64,000 bases of DNA from Ruminococcus_C callidus (GTDB lineage Bacteria > Bacillota > Clostridia > Oscillospirales > Ruminococcaceae), in the NCBI RefSeq assembly GCF_049562855.1, contig NZ_CP186925.1, positions 1,550,001 to 1,614,000 of the forward strand. Direction: 5' to 3'. Shown here piece after piece: positions 1-7,040 of this stretch. Positions within the stretch are counted from its first letter, which is position 1; the number at the start of each line of letters is the position of its first letter. The notes under the pieces were generated by a model. It ran no database searches. It saw nothing but the letters and a program-made list of their open reading frames with translations, and was not told the DNA's origin. A program made the position numbers and the translations under genes.

Positions 1-40
1 TGATATTTGGAACAAAAGAGCATATAATATAATCATGGGG

Positions 41-54
41 AGAACAAATGTTCT
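41..54. promoter_or_regulatory. 14-bp inverted repeat, SOS-box-like operator candidate
   Basis: AGAACAAATGTTCT is an inverted repeat with 6-bp arms (AGAACA/TGTTCT) and fits the GAAC-N4-GTTC core of Gram-positive LexA boxes. It lies about 90 bp upstream of the first gene and just downstream of TATAAT-like sequence at 22-32. It could equally be a site for a phage repressor; no LexA gene is in view. Confidence 0.4.
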
Positions 55-144
55 AAATCAATTAAACTCAAAACCCCTGAACAGAACCATTCTTGAAAAC
101 AGAGCGTTTTCAATACTAAAAAAATATCGAAAGGATATGATCTT

Positions 145-495
145 ATGAAATTCAATGAAAACAGAAGACCGGACGGAATGCGAATTGTGAAAAATCAGGT
201 TACAAGATCTGAGTTTCACAGAAATGTAGAGAGAATCAATCAGCTTCTCAATCAGCTGAGAAACATCAATAGTATGTGGCGTTCTTTCATCTACACAAAG
301 TCAGAATTTCGCAACAGCCGTGCAAAGGATGTAATGATCATCGATTGTGCTTGTGATCTTCTCGAAGATGTGGATTACGACATCTGGGAGGCAGATGATG
401 TTGTGGATGTAGCATATGAGCTTGAGGAAAGAATCAATCATATTTGCAAAAACAACATTGCACCGTCTACATGGCGGCAGTTCGTAGAGGACTAA
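145..495 (+). CDS. Hypothetical phage protein, 116 aa
   Basis: I do not recognise this protein. The ATG follows an AAAGGA ribosome binding site. The product is soluble, charged and probably mostly helical, with an acidic stretch in the second half (DLLEDVDYD, EADDVVDVAYELEE) and no signal peptide or membrane segment. It is convergent with the Mrr-like gene: its TAA ends at 495 and that gene's stop begins at 496, so no space is left for an intergenic terminator. Its place next to the lysogeny control region suggests an accessory prophage gene; no function can be given. Confidence 0.6.
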   Translation: MKFNENRRPDGMRIVKNQVTRSEFHRNVERINQLLNQLRNINSMWRSFIYTKSEFRNSRAKDVMIIDCACDLLEDVDYDIWEADDVVDVAYELEERINHICKNNIAPSTWRQFVED

Positions 496-1344
496 TTATA
501 GGTTCTTGAAGAAATCTTCGTCTATGATGTATACTTCTTGTTTCTTACAACCTATTTGATAGTCAAGAAGATATTGAACAATTTGTTCTCCGTCCATTAG
601 ATGAATTGTTTTCTGATCGATTCGATTCGCCTCGTCAATTGCAAGTTGTGTAAATCCGGAGGTTGTTATGAACAAACCCATTTCAATATTTGGTGACATA
701 GATCCACGGAAATTGCGGATTGCTGGTGCACCAATTTTTCCACCATAGTGTTTACATTGAAACGCAATGTTTACCGAAAATATGGTATTTAATTTTAATC
801 TACCGAATCCGTCAATTCCACCATCTTTTGCTTTCTTTGTTGTTGACACATCGGTAATACCACATTTCTCCAAAATCAGTTTGCATAGTGTTTCAAATCC
901 ATACGGATTCATAGCATCAATGGCATCCTGCAATTGTGTAATCCATGGTGTATCTTCTGGGTCACTGTTGATGACATCGCTAATTGTAACAGGAATTGTT
1001 GTTGGTACCTGTTTCTGTTTCATGATGAAATCTAGCTGTTCTGAATCAAACGATTCTACTCGTCTGTATCCAGGAAGTATTGTCCATATCGATCTTTCAC
1101 GATTTATCAGAACGCTAGACTTCTTCATTGCAGTTCTTACCCACCGCAATCGATATATAAGCTCTGTCTCATTTTTGTTTATGTGTTTTTCTGTTACAGT
1201 AGCCTTTGATAGATGCAGAAGTTCTACAACTCCATCGTGTATCTGGTTGTTTGTTGCAGTTCCGCCTAGATTTTTGATTACTTTAAATGTTGGATTGATT
1301 AAATCTATGTAGTCTGGAACTAAACTTGGCTTTCGTTTTGACAT
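496..1344 (-). CDS. Mrr-like restriction endonuclease, 282 aa
   Basis: The first ~90 residues resemble the winged-helix Mrr N-terminal domain found ahead of modification-dependent endonucleases. The C-terminal half has the Mrr_cat PD-(D/E)XK signature: a GGIDG segment followed by FQCKHY, giving the Asp and Q-x-K catalytic pair, and later GLFITTSGFT, the usual Mrr_cat strand and turn. The start used here follows AGGAGGGATAAAT; an upstream in-frame ATG would lack a ribosome binding site. Length is typical for the family. As a prophage gene it may act as superinfection defence against methylated DNA; that role is inferred from the family. A TATAAT-like box sits directly upstream. Confidence 0.85.
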   Translation of the reverse strand: MSKRKPSLVPDYIDLINPTFKVIKNLGGTATNNQIHDGVVELLHLSKATVTEKHINKNETELIYRLRWVRTAMKKSSVLINRERSIWTILPGYRRVESFDSEQLDFIMKQKQVPTTIPVTISDVINSDPEDTPWITQLQDAIDAMNPYGFETLCKLILEKCGITDVSTTKKAKDGGIDGFGRLKLNTIFSVNIAFQCKHYGGKIGAPAIRNFRGSMSPNIEMGLFITTSGFTQLAIDEANRIDQKTIHLMDGEQIVQYLLDYQIGCKKQEVYIIDEDFFKNL

Positions 1345-1496
1345 ATTTATCCCTCCTACATTATAGTATACCATAAATAGAAGCGTATTTCAACAAAATA
1401 TGACATATATTTTCGTGAATTTGTTCGTTATTGATTTTACAAGACAAATATTTCAGATATGACTTAGGTTGATGTTGAGTATCAGTTATAGAGTTG

Positions 1497-1724
1497 TCAA
1501 TTTACAATGGATTCTTTAGAATCATCTGATCTCTCAAATTCTATGATATCTCCAGGCTGACAGTCCAGCAATGCACAAAGTCTATCAATGGTTTCGGTTG
1601 TAATAGTTCCACCGTCCATAATCTTTTTAATTACTGCTGGATGTATCCCGTTAGATCGTAGATCTGTTTTTCTAACGCCCTTTTGCTGCATGATTTCAAA
1701 TAACTTCCCATATAAAATTGACAT
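1497..1724 (-). CDS. XRE/Cro-CI family repressor, 75 aa
   Basis: A single-domain helix-turn-helix protein of the Cro/CI type found in Firmicute phages: it opens with a helix (YGKLFEIMQQKG), continues through RKTDLRSNGIHPAVIKKIMDGG, which covers the helix-turn-helix, and ends with TIDRLCALLDCQPGDIIEF, typical of this subfamily. The ATG is chosen because it follows GGAGGCGATTAAA; the longer reading frame lacks a ribosome binding site. The gene is divergent from the rightward block and its upstream region holds four copies of a CACGATAGTG-type site, so it very likely represses that region and itself. It lacks a LexA-like cleavage domain, so induction would need an antirepressor, and one is encoded at 3793. 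Confidence 0.85.
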   Translation of the reverse strand: MSILYGKLFEIMQQKGVRKTDLRSNGIHPAVIKKIMDGGTITTETIDRLCALLDCQPGDIIEFERSDDSKESIVN

Positions 1725-1754
1725 TTTAATCGCCTCCAATAAGTTCTATTATAC

Positions 1755-1887
1755 ACGATAGTGACATAAAAGTCAATAGAAAATAGTACACGATACTGTA
1801 CAAAAATATACCGCAAATTTTGGTCATATTGTCAATTGCATTTTTGTTCACTATCGTGTATACTATATACAGTTCACGATAGTGAAC
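1755..1887. promoter_or_regulatory. Operator array with four CACGATAGTG-type sites
   Basis: Four related 10-mers occur in the switch region: CACGATAGTG at 1755-1764, CACGATACTG at 1789-1798, the inverse CACTATCGTG at 1849-1858, and CACGATAGTG at 1875-1884, which extends to the imperfect palindrome GTTCACGATAGTGAAC (1872-1887). They flank -10-like sequences (TATACT, TATATAC). The layout is that of a temperate-phage operator region between a leftward repressor and a rightward operon. Confidence 0.8.
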
Positions 1888-2143
1888 AAAGCGTATTGCG
1901 TATATACACAATAAACTGTGTATAAGCAACAGTGTTTATGAAATACATATTCAATAGCAAATTGCAGTTTCAGAAAGTGAGATGATTCCACACAGATTCC
2001 AAAATCGCGTTTTATTTGATTGGAGATGATAAACATTAGTTAAAAATTTTATAAAAAGAAAATCCGTGGGAGTACCGCTACATTTTCTTTTTCAAATGCA
2101 ACTGGTAAAATTTACTAGTATAATCAAATGGAGGTAATTTACT

Positions 2144-2791
2144 ATGAGAGAATTTAAGAAAACCTACAAGCTGTTCAAGTCTGCTCTGGATTCTGTTACT
2201 GATGCAGATTACACAGAGGTTCGTGGTTGGTTACAGCTTTCCGACGAACTGAAAGCAACTGCACTGTACGTAGCATTCTATCCGGAAATCGCAATGGCTT
2301 GGAACAAGATCTACAGCATGTATCCGTGGGTAGATGAGTGCACCGCAGTATCTACACTGTTGCAGTATCTGATGAAGAACGTCAGCATCATCAAGGAACA
2401 CCCTCAGCGATTCAAGCCACAGTACATCTACACAGTGGCATATAAGTGCATGTATTCACTCGGACATGTGAATGACGTTCGGAGATGGTATCAGAACCGT
2501 GCTAGTACGCTCGAAAAGATTCGCGATGATGAACCTATTGACGACATCATGGAGTGCTCTGACAACAAGCCACGTTACATCGAACGGCTGATTGATACCA
2601 GATCTGTGGAAGATTTTGTAGCCGCTAAGCAGGTTTGGGATTATGTCGATGCTATGGCAAAGCGTGATCCGGTATATGAAACTGCACGAGATATTCTGCT
2701 TAGCGGTAAGAAACCCAGAAAGATGCATGAGCGTAAGCGTGTCGAGGAAGTGATTGCTTCCATAAAAATTTTTATCTCGACGCTGGTATAA
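2144..2791 (+). CDS. Phage protein, paralogue of the next gene, 215 aa
   Basis: The start follows AATGGAGGTAATTTACT. I do not recognise a named family. The core (ATALYVAFYPEIAMAW, then LLQYLMKNV, then PQYIYTVAYKCMY) matches the following gene (VALYVQFYPEIMTAL, LLQYLQKNV, GAYIYRIAYNCM) with conserved spacing, so the two are tandem paralogues. The helical region ending in an aromatic-rich segment, with a basic C-terminus (KKPRKMHERKRVEEVIASI), is reminiscent of divergent sigma-70-like phage factors, but that is inference. It is the first gene rightward of the operator array, so it is probably repressed in the lysogen and expressed early on induction. Confidence 0.6.
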   Translation: MREFKKTYKLFKSALDSVTDADYTEVRGWLQLSDELKATALYVAFYPEIAMAWNKIYSMYPWVDECTAVSTLLQYLMKNVSIIKEHPQRFKPQYIYTVAYKCMYSLGHVNDVRRWYQNRASTLEKIRDDEPIDDIMECSDNKPRYIERLIDTRSVEDFVAAKQVWDYVDAMAKRDPVYETARDILLSGKKPRKMHERKRVEEVIASIKIFISTLV

Positions 2792-2890
2792 TAATGCAGT
2801 TTGTCTGCATGGCGTTCCATCGTTATATAAAGCGTAAGACATACAAGGCTAAATAAAAATAAATTGTTAATTTTGAAAGGAAGTATACTT

Positions 2891-3727
2891 ATGAACACAA
2901 AGGTATTTACAGATGCAAGAATCCGTTTCGCAGACGCACTCAGCTACTATGTAGCACCCGGCGAGGAAATCAGCTACGCAATCTGGCTGACTATCCCCGA
3001 ATCCTTGAAGGCTGTCGCACTGTATGTGCAGTTCTATCCAGAGATTATGACTGCATTGGTAAAGTCCACATCTGAGTATATCCCTGATGAGGATTTGCTG
3101 TCTTTCCTGCTCCAGTATCTCCAGAAGAACGTAGATAAGATGACTATCAAAAAGTACAATGGTGCTTACATCTATCGCATTGCCTATAACTGCATGGCAG
3201 CACCGCGTAGAAACGTTGTACCACAGAAGCGTTTTGCTGTGGAAGTTCCACAGTACTGTGTTACAGCTGACGGCGAACAGCTGGATCGGTTTGATACATG
3301 TGTGGATTCTGAATCCTCTGACATTGCGGACGCAATCGCTGACAAGGAATTCTGGAATATCATTCAGAATGCCGCACCAGAAGTGCGTGAGGTGATCTAC
3401 AGCTTGCTCGGACGTACAAAGCTGCCCAAGTACATCAAAAAGAAGCAGAAGACTGAAATTATCAAGCAACTGCGTAGAACATTTATCAAGTTCAGACCAC
3501 AGTATTGTGATGATAACACTATGCGGTTCTATTCCGTAATCAACGCTGGGGATTATGTAGAATCTGCTGTCGTAGAAATGGCAAATGGTGATCTCACTGT
3601 TTACTATGGAGAAAATGAGGAACTGCACGGCGTTACATATTATAAGTTCTTTGGTGCAAAGCGGGATTATTTTGTTCCGTTCGATGCGGCTATCGACCTA
3701 AAGGTTATGGACGTGCAGTTGTACTAA
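2891..3727 (+). CDS. Phage protein, longer paralogue of the preceding gene, 278 aa
   Basis: The start ATG follows GAAAGGAAGTATACTT; an upstream in-frame ATG is unlikely. Residues about 30-105 match the preceding protein. Then comes a variable acidic stretch (DRFDTCVDSESSDIADAIADKEFW), a segment like a sigma region 4 approach (APEVREVIYSLLGRTKLPKYIKKKQKTEIIKQLRRTF), and an extra ~80-residue beta-rich C-terminus absent from the neighbour. The basic KYIKKKQKTEIIKQLRR run suggests nucleic-acid binding. It is probably cotranscribed with the preceding gene (99-bp gap, no obvious terminator). Function is not known; a regulatory role is inference. Confidence 0.6.
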   Translation: MNTKVFTDARIRFADALSYYVAPGEEISYAIWLTIPESLKAVALYVQFYPEIMTALVKSTSEYIPDEDLLSFLLQYLQKNVDKMTIKKYNGAYIYRIAYNCMAAPRRNVVPQKRFAVEVPQYCVTADGEQLDRFDTCVDSESSDIADAIADKEFWNIIQNAAPEVREVIYSLLGRTKLPKYIKKKQKTEIIKQLRRTFIKFRPQYCDDNTMRFYSVINAGDYVESAVVEMANGDLTVYYGENEELHGVTYYKFFGAKRDYFVPFDAAIDLKVMDVQLY

Positions 3728-3792
3728 TCTAAGTTAAAAACATATTTCCGCACGTTTTCATAAAATAATTCTAAAATTGGAGGAATTTCAAA

Positions 3793-4578
3793 ATGGCAAA
3801 CGAAAATGTAGAAGTATGGGTATTCGAGGGTTCGACTGTTCGTACAGTTCAGATGAATGGTGAACCGTTGTGGGTGCTGAAAGATGTATGCGGTGTGTTG
3901 GATATTAGCAATAGTCGCAATATTTCTGCAAGATTGGACGATGATGAAAAGGGTGTCTATCTGGTGGACACCCCTGGTGGGGTACAGAATATGACCATCA
4001 TCAGCGAATCTGGTCTGTATGCAACAATTATGCGTAGTGACAAGCCGCAGGCAAAGCCGTTCAGAAAGTGGGTAACATCCGAAGTACTCCCCGCTATTCG
4101 TAAGCACGGTATGTATGCAATTGACGATGTGCTGAACGATCCGGACATGCTGATCAACGCTCTGCTCAGATTGAAGGAAGAACGTGCAAAGGCAAAGGCA
4201 CTGGAACAGACAGTTGCAGTACAAACATAGCAGATTGCAGAACTGCAGCCCAAGGCAAGTTACTATGATAAGGTTCTGGAATGCAATGATCTGGTTCCTA
4301 TCTCCATAATTGCTAAGGATTATGGATGGTCTGCAAACCACATGAATCAAGTACTTCGTGAAAAAGGTGTGCAGTACAAGCAGGGCGGTAAGATCTGGTT
4401 GTTATACCAGAAGTATGCGGAAATGGGATTGACTTCAACTAAGACATATTACTATGATGATGCAAACGGTCATGGTCATGTTGTTCCGCATACCCACTGG
4501 ACACAGAAAGGGCGGTTGTTCATTTACGATTTGTTGAAGGAAGATGGCATTCTGCCGATTATGGAAAGAGAGTTTTGA
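3793..4578 (+). pseudogene. Bro-N/KilAC phage antirepressor split by an in-frame TAG
   Basis: The first 145 codons encode a Bro-N domain (WVFEGSTVRTV, PLWVLKDVCGVLDI, ARLDDDEKGVYLVDTPGG, ISESGLYATIMRS, KPFRKWVTSEVLPAIRKHG). A TAG at 4228-4230 interrupts the frame, which then runs open for 115 more codons encoding a KilAC-type C-terminus (QIAELQPKASYYDKVL, DYGWSANHMNQVLRE, HTHWTQKGRLFIYDLL). The codon lies where family members usually have a polar residue, often Gln, so a single CAG to TAG change explains it. Antirepressors of this type inactivate CI-like repressors on induction. As written it would yield Bro-N alone unless the amber is suppressed. The start follows GGAGGAATTTCAAA. Confidence 0.85.
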
Positions 4579-4665
4579 TTGAGAAAGTACATTATTATGT
4601 TGGCAGCACTGGCGGTATTCATGATGTGGATTGGCTGGGAAGTCTGCGGATTTGTTTGTAAGTAA
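4579..4665 (+). CDS. Possible 28-aa membrane peptide
   Basis: A TTG directly after the antirepressor TGA opens a short frame ending in TAA. The product would be a single hydrophobic helix (YIIMLAALAVFMMWIGW) with a basic N-terminus and Cys-x4-Cys at the end. AGAGAG lies 6 bases upstream as a weak ribosome binding site; an internal ATG at 4597 is an alternative. A strong terminator follows at once. Too short for certainty. Confidence 0.4.
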   Translation: MRKYIIMLAALAVFMMWIGWEVCGFVCK

Positions 4666-4686
4666 GTCTTTTCGACATAAAATAAA

Positions 4687-4732
4687 GTTTTACCCCATGT
4701 AGAAATATATCTGCATGGGGTAAAACCTTTTA
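4687..4732 (+). terminator. Rho-independent terminator of the rightward antirepressor block
   Basis: GTTTTACCCCATG (4687-4699) pairs with CATGGGGTAAAAC (4714-4726), a 13-bp perfect stem followed by CTTTTAT. Confidence 0.85.
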
Positions 4733-4780
4733 TAGAATATTGACGAATCATGACGCATTTGTTTGAAGGAGGATGCGATA

Positions 4781-5512
4781 ATGTCTAAGAACCACGAGTA
4801 TATAAAGCAGAGAACACAAGAATTGTATGATTCTCTGCCACACGATTTGGAATCCAGAAAAGCATGTACAGATATTCGAGATGAAATCATACAATTAAAC
4901 TATACGTTTTTTGGATACATTGCTTCTAGCACTTATGTAGATAACACCACATATGAGGATAAATTTCAAACAGCACTGTGTTCATTCTTAGGGATGTGGT
5001 GGAAGTACAAGTGGACACCAAAATATCGTGCGGATTTATCATTTGGTGTATTCTTTAAGCCTAGAATTTCTGAAGAAATCAGACGCTATCTAAGCCCAGT
5101 AGGATACTCTACACGCCGTAGTTTGTGCTTAAAAGCTGCAAAACAGTTGGGAAAAGAATGGAGTGCCGTTACATATGATGATCTTGAAAAAGTAAATCTG
5201 CCTGCAAACGATATGATTGCACTGAAAGCCGTTTTGGGTGCACCATATCCAGCAGACTTATCTGAATATGAGCTATTCTTAGAAGCCCCAGAACACAAAC
5301 ATGGAATCGATTATTACCAGACTGATACTTATGACAGTGTAGAAGAACTACTGATTCAGGAAATGATTGAAACTGAATCTAAACTATCTGATGCCAAATT
5401 AATTGAGTTGGCAGATCTATATACTATTGATTATATGACACTAAAAACAGCACTTCCAAAAGCTATGGAAGTGCTGTATAAAAGACTAAAATCAAATGAT
5501 TACACTAGCTAA
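4781..5512 (+). CDS. Phage sigma-70-like factor (predicted), 243 aa
   Basis: The start follows AAGGAGGATGCGATA. Residues about 50-110 resemble sigma region 2: TYEDKFQTALCSFLGMWWKY, then FGVFFKPRISEEIRRYL, the pattern of a core-binding helix followed by the -10 recognition helix (compare the F-x-x-Y-x-x-P-R-I-x-x-E-I/M-x-R-x-L pattern of alternative sigma factors). The C-terminus (LIELADLYTIDYMTLKTALPKAMEVLYKRLK) could be a region-4-like helix-turn-helix. No other domain is seen. Such a factor would redirect host RNA polymerase to phage promoters; two repeated upstream motifs in this prophage are candidate targets. The match is by pattern only and should be checked by profile search. Confidence 0.6.
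   Translation: MSKNHEYIKQRTQELYDSLPHDLESRKACTDIRDEIIQLNYTFFGYIASSTYVDNTTYEDKFQTALCSFLGMWWKYKWTPKYRADLSFGVFFKPRISEEIRRYLSPVGYSTRRSLCLKAAKQLGKEWSAVTYDDLEKVNLPANDMIALKAVLGAPYPADLSEYELFLEAPEHKHGIDYYQTDTYDSVEELLIQEMIETESKLSDAKLIELADLYTIDYMTLKTALPKAMEVLYKRLKSNDYTS
5441..5477 (-). terminator. Leftward terminator embedded in the convergent sigma-like gene
   Basis: ACAGCACTTCC (5447-5457) and GGAAGTGCTGT (5467-5477) form an 11-bp perfect stem. Read leftward it is followed by TTTTTAG, so it terminates the KTSC gene, while read rightward it has no U tract. It lies wholly inside the 3' end of the opposite coding sequence. Confidence 0.75.
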
Positions 5513-6056
5513 CTGCATTTGGTAGCTTTCCATGCTTATCCCCAGTTAGCTTAGAGTATTTGTAGTAGTTTCTGATATATTTCCAGAAAAAGTGACCTTT
5601 ACTAGGTGCTGATTGCCATTTTCGATATAATGTAGGTGGAACATCATAGAACATGTATACATCACCTGGGCCACCATTTTTTGATTTAAACTGCACAAGC
5701 AAATCTCCTGTTTTATCTTTTCGATTTTTGATATTCAGCCCGATTGACCAAATATTCGAAGATTTCACTCTGCTTAGGTTGTTTGAAAAGTTAGAGGTGT
5801 TTAAGGCAGCATATACTTTTTGTCTTGCTGAACTTGAAATGAATGTAGCACACAGTATATCTGGCATAGTATCTAGCTTAATCCAGTTTTCTGCGGATTG
5901 AACTGTATGAAATCCTTTTTCTAGTAGATTGTCAGTAACATAGTGATCGTCTTTTTGGACATAATATCTGTCAGATTTGCAAACGATTCGATAGTTTTCA
6001 TAGCAATCACTATAGTACACAGTTGTACCAAAAACGCGGTGTTTTCGAAATGTCAA
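5505..6056 (-). CDS. KTSC-domain phage protein, 183 aa
   Basis: The C-terminal ~75 residues fit the KTSC domain: a Ser-rich start (SSNIWSIGLNIKN), strands (DLLVQFKSK), GDVYMFYDVPPTLYRKW, then SAPSKGHFFWKYIRNYY, the SKGxFFxxxIR signature. KTSC is a small domain of unconfirmed (perhaps RNA- or nucleotide-binding) role found alone or fused in phage and bacterial proteins. The N-terminal ~100 residues are not recognised. A TTG start at 6056 is preferred because GGGTG lies 6 bases upstream; an in-frame GTG at 6065 is the alternative. The gene ends in TAG, overlaps the sigma-like gene tail to tail by 8 bp, and is followed by an embedded terminator. Confidence 0.75.
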   Translation of the reverse strand: MTFRKHRVFGTTVYYSDCYENYRIVCKSDRYYVQKDDHYVTDNLLEKGFHTVQSAENWIKLDTMPDILCATFISSSARQKVYAALNTSNFSNNLSRVKSSNIWSIGLNIKNRKDKTGDLLVQFKSKNGGPGDVYMFYDVPPTLYRKWQSAPSKGHFFWKYIRNYYKYSKLTGDKHGKLPNAVS

Positions 6057-6068
6057 AATTATCACCCG

Positions 6069-6084
6069 ATTGTATACAAGGTTA
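6069..6084. repeat. 16-mer ATTGTATACAAGGTTA, copy 1
   Basis: Identical to 13548-13563 and containing the palindrome TTGTATACAA. On the minus strand it lies 4-20 bases upstream of the KTSC gene start, as the second copy does for the leftward tail block. Candidate shared promoter or operator. Confidence 0.6.
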
Positions 6085-6456
6085 TCAGCATCTGTACTTT
6101 AAGTATGTGTATAGTGTAGCAAGGAATTCTGAATTTGTAGGACGTACATCATCAAGTGTACAAATTCCATCAAATATCATATCCCAATACTCATGATTCA
6201 CACGATACATACTCACATCGATTGCATGACGAATTGCACGCTCTACTCGCTGACTAGTGGAATTAAATGCTCTTGCAATCTCCGGATAAAGGCGTTTTGT
6301 GATGGAATGCATATAGGATTCATCTTTTGCAATGAGTTCGATTGCGTATCGAATGTAGTTAAATCCGAAAAGGTTTGATGAAATACCAAGCTTCTGGATT
6401 GTATAAACAACATCAGATACATTGATTCCCTTGGTTGTTTGATTTTCATTCTGCAT
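6085..6456 (-). CDS. Stand-alone Spo0A C-terminal (DNA-binding) domain protein, 123 aa
   Basis: Almost the whole protein aligns with the Spo0A effector domain. It has the LGIS-x-N-x-FGFNYIRYAIELI opening, the ITKRLYPEIARAF segment, the SQRVERAIRHAIDV recognition-helix region, and the closing RPTNSEFLATL motif. There is no receiver domain and no room for one: Spo0A is about 260 residues and only the DNA-binding third is present. The ATG follows GAGGTACTTATC. A TATAAT box with the 13-mer CGCTCGTTAGTAT lies upstream. Lacking the phosphorylation domain it could bind 0A-type boxes constitutively, either driving phage genes or interfering with host sporulation control; both are inference. The gene lies between the KTSC gene and the tail block. 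Confidence 0.88.
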   Translation of the reverse strand: MQNENQTTKGINVSDVVYTIQKLGISSNLFGFNYIRYAIELIAKDESYMHSITKRLYPEIARAFNSTSQRVERAIRHAIDVSMYRVNHEYWDMIFDGICTLDDVRPTNSEFLATLYTYLKYRC

Positions 6457-6512
6457 GATAAGTACCTCACAATTTATTTGTAATTTGTAGAGTTTTAGTG
6501 TTTCCTACAATT

Positions 6513-6525
6513 ATACTAACGAGCG
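6513..6525 (-). promoter_or_regulatory. 13-mer promoter element, copy 1
   Basis: ATACTAACGAGCG (minus strand CGCTCGTTAGTAT) recurs exactly at 19088-19100. Here it runs into TATAAT on the minus strand, about 55 bp before the Spo0A-like gene. It probably marks a phage promoter used for leftward transcripts. Confidence 0.55.
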
Positions 6526-6541
6526 TCAGATCAGAACATGC

Positions 6542-6580
6542 AAGAGCGTCGTATTTTGGCTTAATACGACGCTCTTGTTT
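6542..6580 (+). terminator. Strong hairpin with U tract, rightward
   Basis: AAGAGCGTCGTATT (6542-6555) and AATACGACGCTCTT (6563-6576) form a perfect 14-bp stem followed by GTTTT. No rightward gene of normal size lies upstream, so it may end a small RNA or leader transcript. A GAGCGTC at 6521-6527 could compete for the descending arm. Confidence 0.6.
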
Positions 6581-6613
6581 TGGAGGTATAAAATGAAAGA
6601 AATTTTGAAGATG

Positions 6614-7027
6614 TCAATATAATGTGATATGGTGATCATATGCCTTATCAATCCGTTTGTGAACTTTTTGCATAATCACAGATTTTGCGGTATCTAGATC
6701 ATTTAACAGCTCAGGCTTTAGTAAATCATACCCAAGTGTTCTTTCATCTGGGGATACTTCAATTGTATTTACTCGAATCTTATTTTGATATGTAGTTATA
6801 CTTATATTTAGTGTCATCTCTTGAACGTCATTTTTGATTCCACCAAATTCTTCTTTTAATTCGTACAGCAAAGTTGTGTACACATCAAAAGTATTACCGG
6901 ATTTTTTATACTGAAATGCACCGTCCAGATGGTTATATAAATACTTTCCAAGTCGATTTACCAGTTGGCTTGCTGATATCTTTGATTGATTTTTGTTTGA
7001 CGCTGAGTATACTTTATACAATAGCAT
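6614..7027 (-). CDS. Hypothetical phage protein, 137 aa
   Basis: Not recognised. The ATG at 7027 follows AGGTGGTGTCTA; a longer TTG start has no ribosome binding site. The gene sits directly downstream of the 1035-aa virion protein and is probably the last gene of the tail operon. The product is soluble, mixed alpha/beta, with alternating polar/aromatic strands (NDVQEMTLNISITTYQNKI) and a helical C-terminus (AKSVIMQKVHKRIDKAYDHH), and no signal peptide. A chaperone or assembly role next to a virion gene is possible but nothing in the sequence proves it. Confidence 0.6.
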   Translation of the reverse strand: MLLYKVYSASNKNQSKISASQLVNRLGKYLYNHLDGAFQYKKSGNTFDVYTTLLYELKEEFGGIKNDVQEMTLNISITTYQNKIRVNTIEVSPDERTLGYDLLKPELLNDLDTAKSVIMQKVHKRIDKAYDHHITLY

Positions 7028-7040
7028 TAGACACCACCTA

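Noticed and set aside
2793..2855. 20-codon frame between the two paralogous early genes
   Set aside because: No ribosome binding site and no supporting feature.
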